Shown in pieces: positions 1 to 5,977 of a stretch of DNA of 8,913 bases. Source of the stretch: Nitrospiria bacterium (lineage in GTDB: Bacteria > Nitrospirota > CAKKRA01 > 9FT-COMBO-42-15); the NCBI GenBank assembly GCA_919902475.1, contig CAKKRA010000201.1:1-8913 (forward strand), read 5' to 3'. Position 1 is the stretch's first letter. The number at the start of each line of letters is the position of its first letter. The position numbers were made by a program, and so were the translations under genes. The notes under the pieces are model-generated. The model did no database searches, was not told where the DNA came from, and was given only the letters and a program-made list of their open reading frames with translations.

Positions 1-990
1 TGCGCCGAGCCTGTGGTCACCCTCTGCATCCAAGCCAATCTCCCAGTATTCCTTTTTGCCCATATTTACAACTGTTCCCTTATCTGTCTTTGCGGTCACA
101 TCCAGGACCACCTTTGCGCTCCATAGTCAGCCGTCCGGGATCCTGTGCCCAGCTCTGTTGATGAGGCCTATATTTGCGATTACTGATGGAACCCATTTGC
201 CGGGATGAAGCTTTGTTCCAATAATCTGCGCATCAAGGCCAATGCCTTCCTGCACTATATCCAATTGGTATGCGCCGGGGAATGTATGGCCCCTGTTGTT
301 TTTCTTCATGTGGCAGTCCTGACATGTCTCTGTTCCGCCGTTAGCCTTGTACGCATTTTGATAGCTTTCATAGAGGGTATTGCATATTACAACATCGCCG
401 TCAGGCGGAGTGTATGCGCCATGGCACTGGCCGCAGAAGAGAGGTCTTTCCATAGCAGGGGACATCTCTGTTTTGTGTGCAGGCGATTTTTTGCCGGCAG
501 GGCTGTAGTATACATCCTTTTGCGCTTCTCCCCGCAGGTTCTTTTCTACTATTGCCTTTGTATTATGGCAGGTTATGCAATTGACATTGAGCTTAGCAAG
601 CTCCTTTTTTGCAGCCTCCTTTTTTGCCTCATCCTTTTCATCAACAGCAGAAACAATAAGCTCACTAATCTGTTTTATAAGAGATTCTGAGGCGTCCTTA
701 AGCTGAGGCGCATGGCAGTTCATGCAGCGCATCAAGTGCTCTCTGTTTACTGGTTTTTTCCATTCCTTTCCAAGGCCGTTAACAATAAAGGCCCTTAAAC
801 CAGGAAGGGAATGGACAATGGACTGTGAATGATAAGATGATTTCCACTCATCATAAATCTTTGAGTGGCACTGCTTGCATGTTTCATCGCTGTAGGCTTT
901 TGCAAGGTCATTGATGCTCTTATACTCTGCGTATGCTATTAGCGGTAGAAAGACTATTATGCCAATTAAAAGAATTTTCAGCGGTTTCAT
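1..990 (-). CDS. Multiheme c-type cytochrome with in-frame TGA, probable selenoprotein, 3' partial
   Basis: Exported electron-transfer protein. Residues 1-21 form a signal peptide (hydrophobic core after MKPLK, cleavage near AYA|E). Five CXXCH haem sites follow at residues 38-42, 89-93, 138-142, 186-190 and 223-227, with further His (for example H54, H60, H235) as possible axial ligands. Residues 98-134, between haems 2 and 3, are Lys/Glu/Ala-rich and probably helical. After the motif GHRIPDG (281-287) a TGA sits at codon 288 (127-129). The same frame then stays open for 42 codons to the window edge (starting LWSAKVVLDVTAK), so the protein continues beyond position 1. GHxxPxG followed by a beta-rich stretch is familiar from multiheme cytochromes of the c554-like group. 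I annotate the TGA as probable selenocysteine; a nonsense mutation or sequencing error is the alternative. The ATG at 990 has a good ribosome site (GGGAGG, 8 bases upstream). The electron donor and acceptor cannot be told from the sequence. Confidence 0.85.
92..126 (-). promoter_or_regulatory. SECIS-like hairpin just 3' of the in-frame TGA
   Basis: In the mRNA a 6-bp stem GUGGUC/GACCGC (111-106 with 97-92; one U-G wobble) closes an 8-base loop CUGGAUGU. The loop starts 21 bases after the UGA. If the first loop C pairs with the G at 99, a U is bulged and the loop shrinks to UGGAU. Bacterial SECIS elements bound by SelB lie inside the coding region right after UGA. They consist of a short stem with a small loop carrying G near its start, and often a bulged U, as in E. 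coli fdhF. The geometry here fits, but such hairpins are easy to find by chance. Confidence 0.5.
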
Positions 991-1022
991 TAGATATCCT
1001 CCCTTCTGTTATAGGTTGGATT

Positions 1023-1067
1023 TCATACTGCACTTGTTAAATCGTTCTTTGTGAGAGCATCACCTCC
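1023..1067 (-). pseudogene. Possible remnant of an HU/IHF-family gene start
   Basis: After the minus-strand AAAGGAGG run (SD core 1067-1063), one frame reads GDALTKNDLTSAV and then TGA (1025-1023). HU and IHF subunits typically start M-(A-L)-T-K-(A/N)-(D/E)-L, so TKNDLTSAV resembles their first nine residues. The codon where a start is expected, 7 bases after the SD, is CTC (1055-1053). The only nearby ATG (1060-1058) is out of this frame by one base. The stretch is short, so chance cannot be excluded; I call it a vestige, not a working gene. Confidence 0.35.
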
Positions 1068-1134
1068 TTTTTTTCTTGGAGGAAAGATATGCGGGTCGCA
1101 TCCTGATCCCCTCCAGATGCTTCACCCCCGACCC
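1063..1134 (-). promoter_or_regulatory. Candidate structured leader RNA with SD-sequestering hairpin
   Basis: Read on the minus strand, GGGUCG (1134-1129) can pair with CGACCC (1098-1093), and GCAUC (1120-1116) with GAUGC (1102-1098). Only one partner can use base 1098. The 5' side has a G-rich bulge of about 8-9 bases (GGGGGUGAA); the loop is 13 bases. Next, ATGCG/CGCAT (1101-1097/1093-1089) is a competing hairpin using the same bases. Then CCTCC (1082-1078) can pair with GGAGG (1067-1063) across a 10-base A-rich loop, hiding a near-perfect Shine-Dalgarno. I recognise no riboswitch class. A leader for the cytochrome about 70-145 bases downstream, or the leftover leader of a lost gene, are both possible. 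Confidence 0.4.
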
Positions 1135-1187
1135 TTTTAAAAGGAATGATAAAATAGAGTATATCTGCGGCTTAAATCTTGCAGGTA

Positions 1188-1193
1188 ATTATA
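1188..1193 (-). promoter_or_regulatory. Candidate -10 box for the cytochrome leader
   Basis: TATAAT on the minus strand inside an AT-rich stretch, but no good -35 at 16-18 bases. A second weak option upstream is TTGACT (1227-1222) with GATAAT (1206-1201), only 15 bases apart. Either would give a 5' leader of roughly 190-210 bases that includes the structured element at 1063-1134. Confidence 0.25.
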
Positions 1194-1266
1194 CTAATAA
1201 ATTATCACAAAAATGCAGCCGAGTCAATAACAATACTTATATTGTTTATAATTTTTTACTTGCTTA

Positions 1267-1294
1267 TTGCCATTATAAGAGAATAAAATATTTT
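1267..1294 (+). promoter_or_regulatory. Weak candidate sigma70 promoter for the 1355 gene
   Basis: TTGCCA (1267-1272), a 16-base spacer and TATTTT (1289-1294) match the consensus at 5/6 and 4/6. It is placed about 60 bases before the start codon in AT-rich DNA. Other arrangements in the same stretch are almost as good. Confidence 0.25.
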
Positions 1295-1354
1295 ATTAAA
1301 GTCAGATTCAAAACCGTTCTTTTTTTCTTAAATCTCCGGCTCAAGGAGGCGCCT

Positions 1355-1810
1355 ATGTTAACAAGAAAAGCATTAATATTAACCGCAGCATTATCAGTTC
1401 TTCTATTCACTTCATTGGTTTTCGCCCAACCCATGCGCATGTGGAAGGGAAGCGGCGGCTGGGGAATGGGCTCCAAGTATCAGGGAATGTATGACCCGAA
1501 AACAGTAGAGAGCCTTTCAGGCGAGGTTGTTAATGTTGACAAGATAACCCCAATGAAGGGGATGCACTATGGGGTGCATGTCCAGTTAAAAACAGAAAAA
1601 GAGACGCTGTTTGTTCATCTCGGTCCAGGCTGGTATATTGAAAGGCTGGATACAAGGATTGAGAAAGGCGATAAGATTGAGGTCAAGGGCGCAAGGGTAG
1701 CCTTTGCAGGCAAGCCATCAATAATTGCAGCAGAAGTCAAGAAGGGCGATAATGTATTGAAGCTCAGGGATGAAAACGGCGTCCCTGTCTGGGCTGGTTG
1801 GAGAAGATAA
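1355..1810 (+). CDS. Small exported protein, OB-fold-like, unknown function
   Basis: The protein has 151 residues with a clear signal peptide (1-24, cleavage near VFA|QP), so it should be periplasmic. After a Gly/Met/Trp-rich linker (about 25-45), residues 48-151 look like a small beta-barrel. The start reads SLSGEVVNVDKITP; then come GMHYGVHVQLKT, FVHLGPGWYIE, IEKGDKIEVKGARVAF and an end at PVWAGWRR. Proteins of this type are often listed only as hypothetical or 'DNA-binding' in anaerobes; the export signal argues against DNA binding. The ATG at 1355 is preferred because it follows AAGGAGG by 5 bases and begins the signal peptide; upstream in-frame starts would bury it. The gene is divergent from the cytochrome and ends in a strong hairpin. 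Metal or redox-related roles are possible, but no ligand motif is evident. Confidence 0.85.
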   Translation: MLTRKALILTAALSVLLFTSLVFAQPMRMWKGSGGWGMGSKYQGMYDPKTVESLSGEVVNVDKITPMKGMHYGVHVQLKTEKETLFVHLGPGWYIERLDTRIEKGDKIEVKGARVAFAGKPSIIAAEVKKGDNVLKLRDENGVPVWAGWRR

Positions 1811-1820
1811 AAACAATCAC

Positions 1821-1852
1821 AAAACCCTGCTCTGAGCCGGAGGCAGGGTTTT
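1821..1852 (+). terminator. Strong 10-bp hairpin, terminator-like or attenuator-like
   Basis: AAAACCCTGC (1821-1830) pairs perfectly with GCAGGGTTTT (1843-1852) across a 12-base loop. The four T's belong to the stem and are followed by AATAAAAA, so there is no long free U tract. It ends 18 bases before the ATPase start codon. It may be a terminator, a partial attenuator or an mRNA-stabilising hairpin. Confidence 0.65.
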
Positions 1853-1870
1853 AATAAAAAGGAGCCAGCC

Positions 1871-2575
1871 ATGTCATTAATATCCGCAGATAATATTCAA
1901 AAAGATTATAAGACAGGCGAAGTAACAGTCAGGGCATTAAAAGGGGTGAGCTTTGAGATAGCACCTGCATCCTTTGTTTCCTTTGTCGGTCCATCGGGAA
2001 GCGGAAAGACAACCCTCTTAAATCTCATCGGATGCCTTGATAAACCCTCGTCAGGAAAGTTGACGGTTGCAGATACGGATGTCATCCATCTTGACAGGAA
2101 GCAGAGCGCATCATTCAGAGGCAGCAATATTGGCTTTATCTTTCAGGACTTCAATCTTATTCCTGTGCTGACTGTTTATGAAAACATAGAATATCCTCTG
2201 CTCATGGTGCAGTCAGTTCCAGCAGGTGAAAGGGAAAAGAGGGTCGCCGCGCTTCTGGAGGCAGTGGGCATGATTGATCAGAAAAATAAATATCCAGACC
2301 AGATTTCAGGAGGCCAGAAGCAGAGGGTAGCGGTTGCAAGGGCATTGGTCACAAATCCAAAACTCGTTCTTGCGGATGAGCCTACTGCCAATTTGGACCA
2401 TAAGACAGCTTATATGGTTATTGAGCTTATGAAAAAGATGAGGGATGAATTCAAGACCACCTTTATATTCTCCACCCATGACCAGAAAATAGTCGGCGAG
2501 GCAGAGATTATTTACATGCTTGAGGACGGGGAGCTGAAGGGTATGGAGACAAAAGGAGGGAAGAAGAATGGGTAA
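1871..2575 (+). CDS. ABC transporter ATP-binding protein, LolD/MacB family
   Basis: The cytoplasmic ATPase powers a membrane-protein complex that works on lipoproteins or other envelope substrates and does not pump across the membrane in the usual way. All nucleotide-binding motifs are present in its 234 residues: Walker A GPSGSGKTT at 40-48, Q-loop Q92 in FIFQDFNLIPVLTVYEN, signature ISGGQKQRVAVARAL at 145-159, Walker B VLADEP at 166-171, D-loop NLD at 174-176 and switch H203 in STHD. The Q-loop context and length are typical of LolD/MacB ATPases. The start has AAGGAG about 7 bases upstream. It overlaps the permease by 8 bases (ATGGGTAA), which points to translational coupling. No promoter fits between the preceding hairpin and this start. 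The substrate cannot be told from the ATPase. Confidence 0.95.
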   Translation: MSLISADNIQKDYKTGEVTVRALKGVSFEIAPASFVSFVGPSGSGKTTLLNLIGCLDKPSSGKLTVADTDVIHLDRKQSASFRGSNIGFIFQDFNLIPVLTVYENIEYPLLMVQSVPAGEREKRVAALLEAVGMIDQKNKYPDQISGGQKQRVAVARALVTNPKLVLADEPTANLDHKTAYMVIELMKKMRDEFKTTFIFSTHDQKIVGEAEIIYMLEDGELKGMETKGGKKNG

Positions 2576-3806
2576 TCTCTTTAAAATAGCGATACGGAAT
2601 CTTTTGAGATATAAAAGGAGAACCCTGCTTACCGCCTCGCTGATAACAGTAGGTGTTGTCTTTGTCCTCGTGTTTATTTCTGTTACAGGCTCTTTCAAAA
2701 ACATGATGATAGGACAGATAACTGACTCCATGCTCGGACACATGCAGGTACACAGAAAGGGCTATGTGGCTTCCATAGAAAATTTGCCGCTGAATCTGAA
2801 TCTAAGGCAGGAGGATGTTAAACAGCTTGAGGACATGCTGAATAAACAGGCAGAGATTGAGGCATATTCTTTGAGGATAAAATTTGGAGGCATGTTCAGC
2901 AATTTTGTGGAGACCACTAATATAAGGCTGAACGGGGTCTATCCTGATAAGGAATTAAAGAGTGTTCCGCTCCTTGCCGGAAGGGTGACAGAAGGCAAAA
3001 AGACACTTGATAAGGGAGGAATCTGGATACCGGAGCTTCTGTCTAAGGGTATGAAGGTGAAGGTCGGCGATGCGATAGTGGTAGTTGCAACCAATAAAGA
3101 CGGCTCTGTCAATGGAAAGCAGCTTATTGTTGCAGGCGTGCTTGAAAGCGCAACAGGCCCCGGCGGCAGGGACGGCTACATACACATAGAAGATGCCATG
3201 GAAATCCTCAGGATGGAAGGAATGGAAATAAGCGAGATTGCTATCCGATTAAAAGACTTTGGAAGGCTCAATGCCTTTAGCAAAAAACTGGAGGCCTTGA
3301 TTTCAAAGGAGCTTAATCAGCCTGATAAGCCTATTTTTGAGCTTCACACATGGGAAAAGCTCACCCCTTTTTACACCATTGCCAATATGATAGATGTGAT
3401 GACCTTTTTTATCAAGCTTATGCTGATTGCCATCGTCTTAATCAGCATAATGAATGTGATGATTATGGCAGTGTATGAAAGGATAAGGGAAATCGGCACT
3501 ATCGCTGCCATAGGCACACTGCCGGGAAAGATATTGAATATGTTTGTGATTGAGGGCTTCTGCCTCGGCATAGTTGGCGCAGCTATCGGCAATGTTGCCG
3601 GGATCGCAATAATTTACACGCTTAACCTGCTTAAAATAACATATAACTTTGGTCAGCAGAAAGGCCTAATCCTTCAGGCAAATGTATATTTCTATGACCT
3701 TATCGTCATATCGGCAACTGTAATAATCGTATCCGTAATTGCCAGCCTTCAGCCTGCTTTCAAGGCATCGCGTATGGAGCCGATTAAGGCGCTGAGGCAT
3801 GTATAA
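2568..3806 (+). CDS. ABC transporter permease, FtsX/MacB/LolC-E-like
   Basis: Inner-membrane partner of the preceding ATPase, 412 residues. The topology is that of the MacB/LolCE superfamily: a cytoplasmic start with basic residues (RYKRRT), TM1 at about 20-40, a periplasmic domain at about 45-275, then TM2 (280-303), TM3 (328-352) and TM4 (377-394). The family motif ERIREIGTIAAIG (304-316) follows TM2, and the C-terminus SRMEPIKALRHV is typical. These permeases couple ATP hydrolysis to movement of the periplasmic domain (mechanotransmission). The single-gene permease resembles LolE/LolF-like homodimers more than the LolC/LolE pair. An AGGAGGG site lies within the 3' end of the ATPase gene. 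The next gene starts 17 bases after the stop. The LolA-like protein and barrel that follow favour lipoprotein or lipid trafficking over antibiotic efflux. Confidence 0.93.
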   Translation: MGNLFKIAIRNLLRYKRRTLLTASLITVGVVFVLVFISVTGSFKNMMIGQITDSMLGHMQVHRKGYVASIENLPLNLNLRQEDVKQLEDMLNKQAEIEAYSLRIKFGGMFSNFVETTNIRLNGVYPDKELKSVPLLAGRVTEGKKTLDKGGIWIPELLSKGMKVKVGDAIVVVATNKDGSVNGKQLIVAGVLESATGPGGRDGYIHIEDAMEILRMEGMEISEIAIRLKDFGRLNAFSKKLEALISKELNQPDKPIFELHTWEKLTPFYTIANMIDVMTFFIKLMLIAIVLISIMNVMIMAVYERIREIGTIAAIGTLPGKILNMFVIEGFCLGIVGAAIGNVAGIAIIYTLNLLKITYNFGQQKGLILQANVYFYDLIVISATVIIVSVIASLQPAFKASRMEPIKALRHV

Positions 3807-3823
3807 ATATAAGGGAGGAGTTC

Positions 3824-4552
3824 ATGCTTAAAATAATCGGTTTAATTCTCACATTAATAATCGTTGCGCCGGTTTATGCCATAGACGGCACAGCTCTTTT
3901 AAAACAGGTGGACAGGAACCTGAATCCGGAATCATACGAGTCATACAGAAAGCTAATCAACATAGAGCCAGACGGCAGAAAAAAGGAATACACGCTTTTT
4001 ACCGTCAAAAAAGGAGTGGACAAGGTCGTGTCTTTATTTCTTACGCCTGCGAGTGAAAAAGGCAGGAGCACACTCAGGCTCGGAGACAACATGTGGCTTT
4101 ACATCCCCAATGTGGCCAAGCCCATACGCATAACGAGCATTCAGTCTGTTGTAGGCGGCGTATTCAATAATGCAGATATACTTCAGCTTGATTATGCTGC
4201 TGAATACAATGTAGAAAAGGTTGATGAAACAGGAGGCGAATACCTCCTTTTTTTAAAGGCAAAGACTAAGGCCGTGGCGTATGACAGGCTGAAGATATGG
4301 GCAGATAAGGCAAAGAAGCTTCCCACAAAGATTGAATGCCTCACAGAGGCGAATATGCTCATCAAGACGCTTTATTTTAAGGATATAAAGGATTTTGGCA
4401 GCGGTTTAGCAAGGCCGGCTGTTATTGAAACAGACAGCCCTTTGTACAAAGGATACAAGTCCGTCATGATATTTGCAAAGGTCAAGGAAAGGGATTTTAA
4501 GGACGAGGTTTTTACGCTAACATTCATGCCGAACATTGAGTCGCTGAGATAG
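3824..4552 (+). CDS. LolA-like periplasmic lipoprotein-sorting protein
   Basis: Exported protein of 242 residues with a signal peptide (1-19, cleavage near VYA|ID). The mature part resembles the outer-membrane lipoprotein-sorting group (LolA/LolB-like fold). It opens with a helix (GTALLKQVDRNLNPESYESY) and continues as beta strands, including RLGDNMWLYIPNVAKPIRI (about 86-104). It ends in a LIKTLYFKDIKDF strand and ITFMP-like sequence (LTFMPNIESL). Members are often encoded beside FtsX-type permeases and accept a lipid-modified or hydrophobic cargo from them. It has GGGAGG 6-7 bases before the ATG, follows the permease by 17 bases and precedes the barrel gene by 14. Inferred role: periplasmic carrier between the ABC complex and the outer membrane; the cargo is unknown. 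Confidence 0.85.
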   Translation: MLKIIGLILTLIIVAPVYAIDGTALLKQVDRNLNPESYESYRKLINIEPDGRKKEYTLFTVKKGVDKVVSLFLTPASEKGRSTLRLGDNMWLYIPNVAKPIRITSIQSVVGGVFNNADILQLDYAAEYNVEKVDETGGEYLLFLKAKTKAVAYDRLKIWADKAKKLPTKIECLTEANMLIKTLYFKDIKDFGSGLARPAVIETDSPLYKGYKSVMIFAKVKERDFKDEVFTLTFMPNIESLR

Positions 4553-4566
4553 ACCCCATCCAGATA

Positions 4567-5898
4567 ATGAGAAAAGACAGGAAAAAAATCAGAACCTTAT
4601 TTTTTATTTCTTTTGCTTTTTGTTTTTTCTTGCTTACATCCCTGCCTGTGTCTGCAGAAGAGAAATACACCTTTGACATTTCAGAGACAGAAAAGAAGCC
4701 CTATAGTTTTGGCGGCCATGCAGAGTTCAGACCGGTTCTCTTTGGTCTGGACAGGGATACTTCTCTTTACAAGCTTAGGTTCTATAACCGTGATGAAGGA
4801 AGCGCTATTGAAGAATTAAATGCAAAACTCCAGTTGGAAGGGAGCCTTGAGAAGGGGATTGCAAGGGTCTTTATAAGAATGAACATGGACTATAAATTAT
4901 CTTATCTTGGAGAAGACCATGAGGCTGCTATTTATGAGGGGTTTCTTTCATTAAAGCCGTCATCTTCGCTGACCATAGACATGGGCAAGAAAATCCTGAA
5001 ATGGGGCAAAGGCTATGCGTGGAATCCTGCGGCATTTGTTGACAGGCCAAAAGACCCTGAAGACACTGAGCTCAGCCTTGAGGGTTTTATTGTTGCCTCA
5101 GCAGACTATATAAAGAGCTTTAATAGCCATTTAAAGACAGTCTCCTTTACGCCTGTTGTGATCCCTGTCTATGAGAATGTAAACGACGATTTCGGCAAAC
5201 TTAACAATCTCAACTTTGCTGGAAAGCTCTATTTTCTTCTATTTGACACGGATATTGATCTTATTGCCCTTGCAGGCGACAGCAAGACAGCAAGGTTTGG
5301 CGCAGATTTTTCAAGGAATATAACCACCAGCTTTGAGGTACATGGAGAGTTTGCATTTATAAACGACTATAAAAAGAAATTCATTGACAGCAATGGGAAC
5401 ATCTTTGAAAAGGAATATGACGCCAAAAGTTATCTGATAGGGGCACGCTATCTAACCCAAAAAGATACAACATATATCCTTGAATACTATCACAATGGAA
5501 CAGGTTTTACTGCGGAAGAGATGAGGGATTATTTTTCTTTCATAGACAAAGGGTATAATACATACCTCTTATCCGGCAGCGATGCGCTCCTTAAAAAGGC
5601 TTTAAATATTACAGAAGGAAACTACGGCAAGGCCAATTCCATGAGGGATTATTTATATCTGCGTGTAAGCCAGAAGGAGCCCTTTGACATTCTCTATTTC
5701 ACGCCCTCCATAACAAGCATCTTCAATATGAATGATAATAGCTTCTCTATATCGCCTGAATTATTATATACAGGAATTACAAATATTGAGTTGAGGTTAA
5801 AGGCATCGTTTATATACGGTGAAAGGCTTAGTGAATATGGCGAAAAGCAGAATGACTATAGGATAGAATTTTTGATAAGATATTATTTTGGAATTTGA
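4567..5898 (+). CDS. Predicted outer-membrane beta-barrel protein
   Basis: The protein has 443 residues. The signal peptide is strong: MRKDRKK, then a Phe/Leu-rich core, cleavage near VSA|EE at 30. The mature part alternates polar and aromatic residues in many short strands (for example AKLQLEGSLE, ARVFIRMNMDYKLSY, LTIDMGKKILKWGKGYAWNP, IEFLIRYYFGI), ending in an aromatic strand as outer-membrane barrels do. The WGKGYAWNPAAFVDRPKDP stretch (about 142-160) resembles a conserved block in porin-like proteins of the DUF1302 kind, but I am not sure of the family. No clear Shine-Dalgarno precedes the ATG (CCATCCAGATA); translation may be coupled to the gene ending 14 bases upstream. Last in the cassette, it is a natural outer-membrane end point or cargo for the ABC-LolA-like system. 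No terminator is evident after it. Confidence 0.8.
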   Translation: MRKDRKKIRTLFFISFAFCFFLLTSLPVSAEEKYTFDISETEKKPYSFGGHAEFRPVLFGLDRDTSLYKLRFYNRDEGSAIEELNAKLQLEGSLEKGIARVFIRMNMDYKLSYLGEDHEAAIYEGFLSLKPSSSLTIDMGKKILKWGKGYAWNPAAFVDRPKDPEDTELSLEGFIVASADYIKSFNSHLKTVSFTPVVIPVYENVNDDFGKLNNLNFAGKLYFLLFDTDIDLIALAGDSKTARFGADFSRNITTSFEVHGEFAFINDYKKKFIDSNGNIFEKEYDAKSYLIGARYLTQKDTTYILEYYHNGTGFTAEEMRDYFSFIDKGYNTYLLSGSDALLKKALNITEGNYGKANSMRDYLYLRVSQKEPFDILYFTPSITSIFNMNDNSFSISPELLYTGITNIELRLKASFIYGERLSEYGEKQNDYRIEFLIRYYFGI

Positions 5899-5910
5899 GC
5901 TCAACTGCTT

Positions 5911-5939
5911 TTGACAATCGGAAATTTTGAGGGTATAAT
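5911..5939 (+). promoter_or_regulatory. Perfect-consensus sigma70 promoter
   Basis: TTGACA (5911-5916), exactly 17 bases, TATAAT (5934-5939). Both boxes match the consensus at 6/6. The start point would be near 5946, giving a leader of about 32 bases. It lies just after the barrel stop codon and drives the nucleotidyltransferase gene. Confidence 0.88.
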
Positions 5940-5977
5940 GAGTCGTCTTTCTAAATTAATTTTGTAAGGGGGACTTA

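Larger units (their letters stand above)
991..1354. other. Divergent intergenic region between cytochrome and exported-protein gene
   Basis: This 364-base region carries no full gene. About 1040-1140 is GC-rich with several inverted repeats and an SD-like run on the minus strand. About 1140-1330 is strongly AT-rich, as expected of a divergent promoter zone. An open frame on the plus strand extends the 1355 gene back to a TTG at 1076. It lacks protein-like character and would bury the signal peptide, so I treat it as non-coding. Confidence 0.6.

Noticed and set aside
205..690. 161-codon open frame on the plus strand
   Set aside because: It lies antisense to the cytochrome with its five CXXCH motifs; its product is Cys/Leu/Phe-rich with no domain and no ribosome site.
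127..990. Cytochrome as a complete 287-residue protein or a simple nonsense pseudogene
   Set aside because: The frame continues past the TGA with conserved-looking sequence and a SECIS-like hairpin, and GHRIPDG is an unnatural place for the protein to end.
1056..1072. Match to the 3' end of 16S rRNA (ATCACCTCCTT)
   Set aside because: Only the anti-SD core matches; flanks do not resemble 16S rRNA. It is simply the complement of a strong minus-strand Shine-Dalgarno.
1023..1134. c-di-GMP (GEMM), cobalamin or Moco riboswitch in the cytochrome leader
   Set aside because: The leader is structured, but none of the conserved cores of these classes can be found.
1076..1354. Upstream extension of the 1355 gene to a TTG at 1076
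   Set aside because: It would bury a clear signal peptide and ribosome site, and the extra sequence is AT-rich intergenic DNA.
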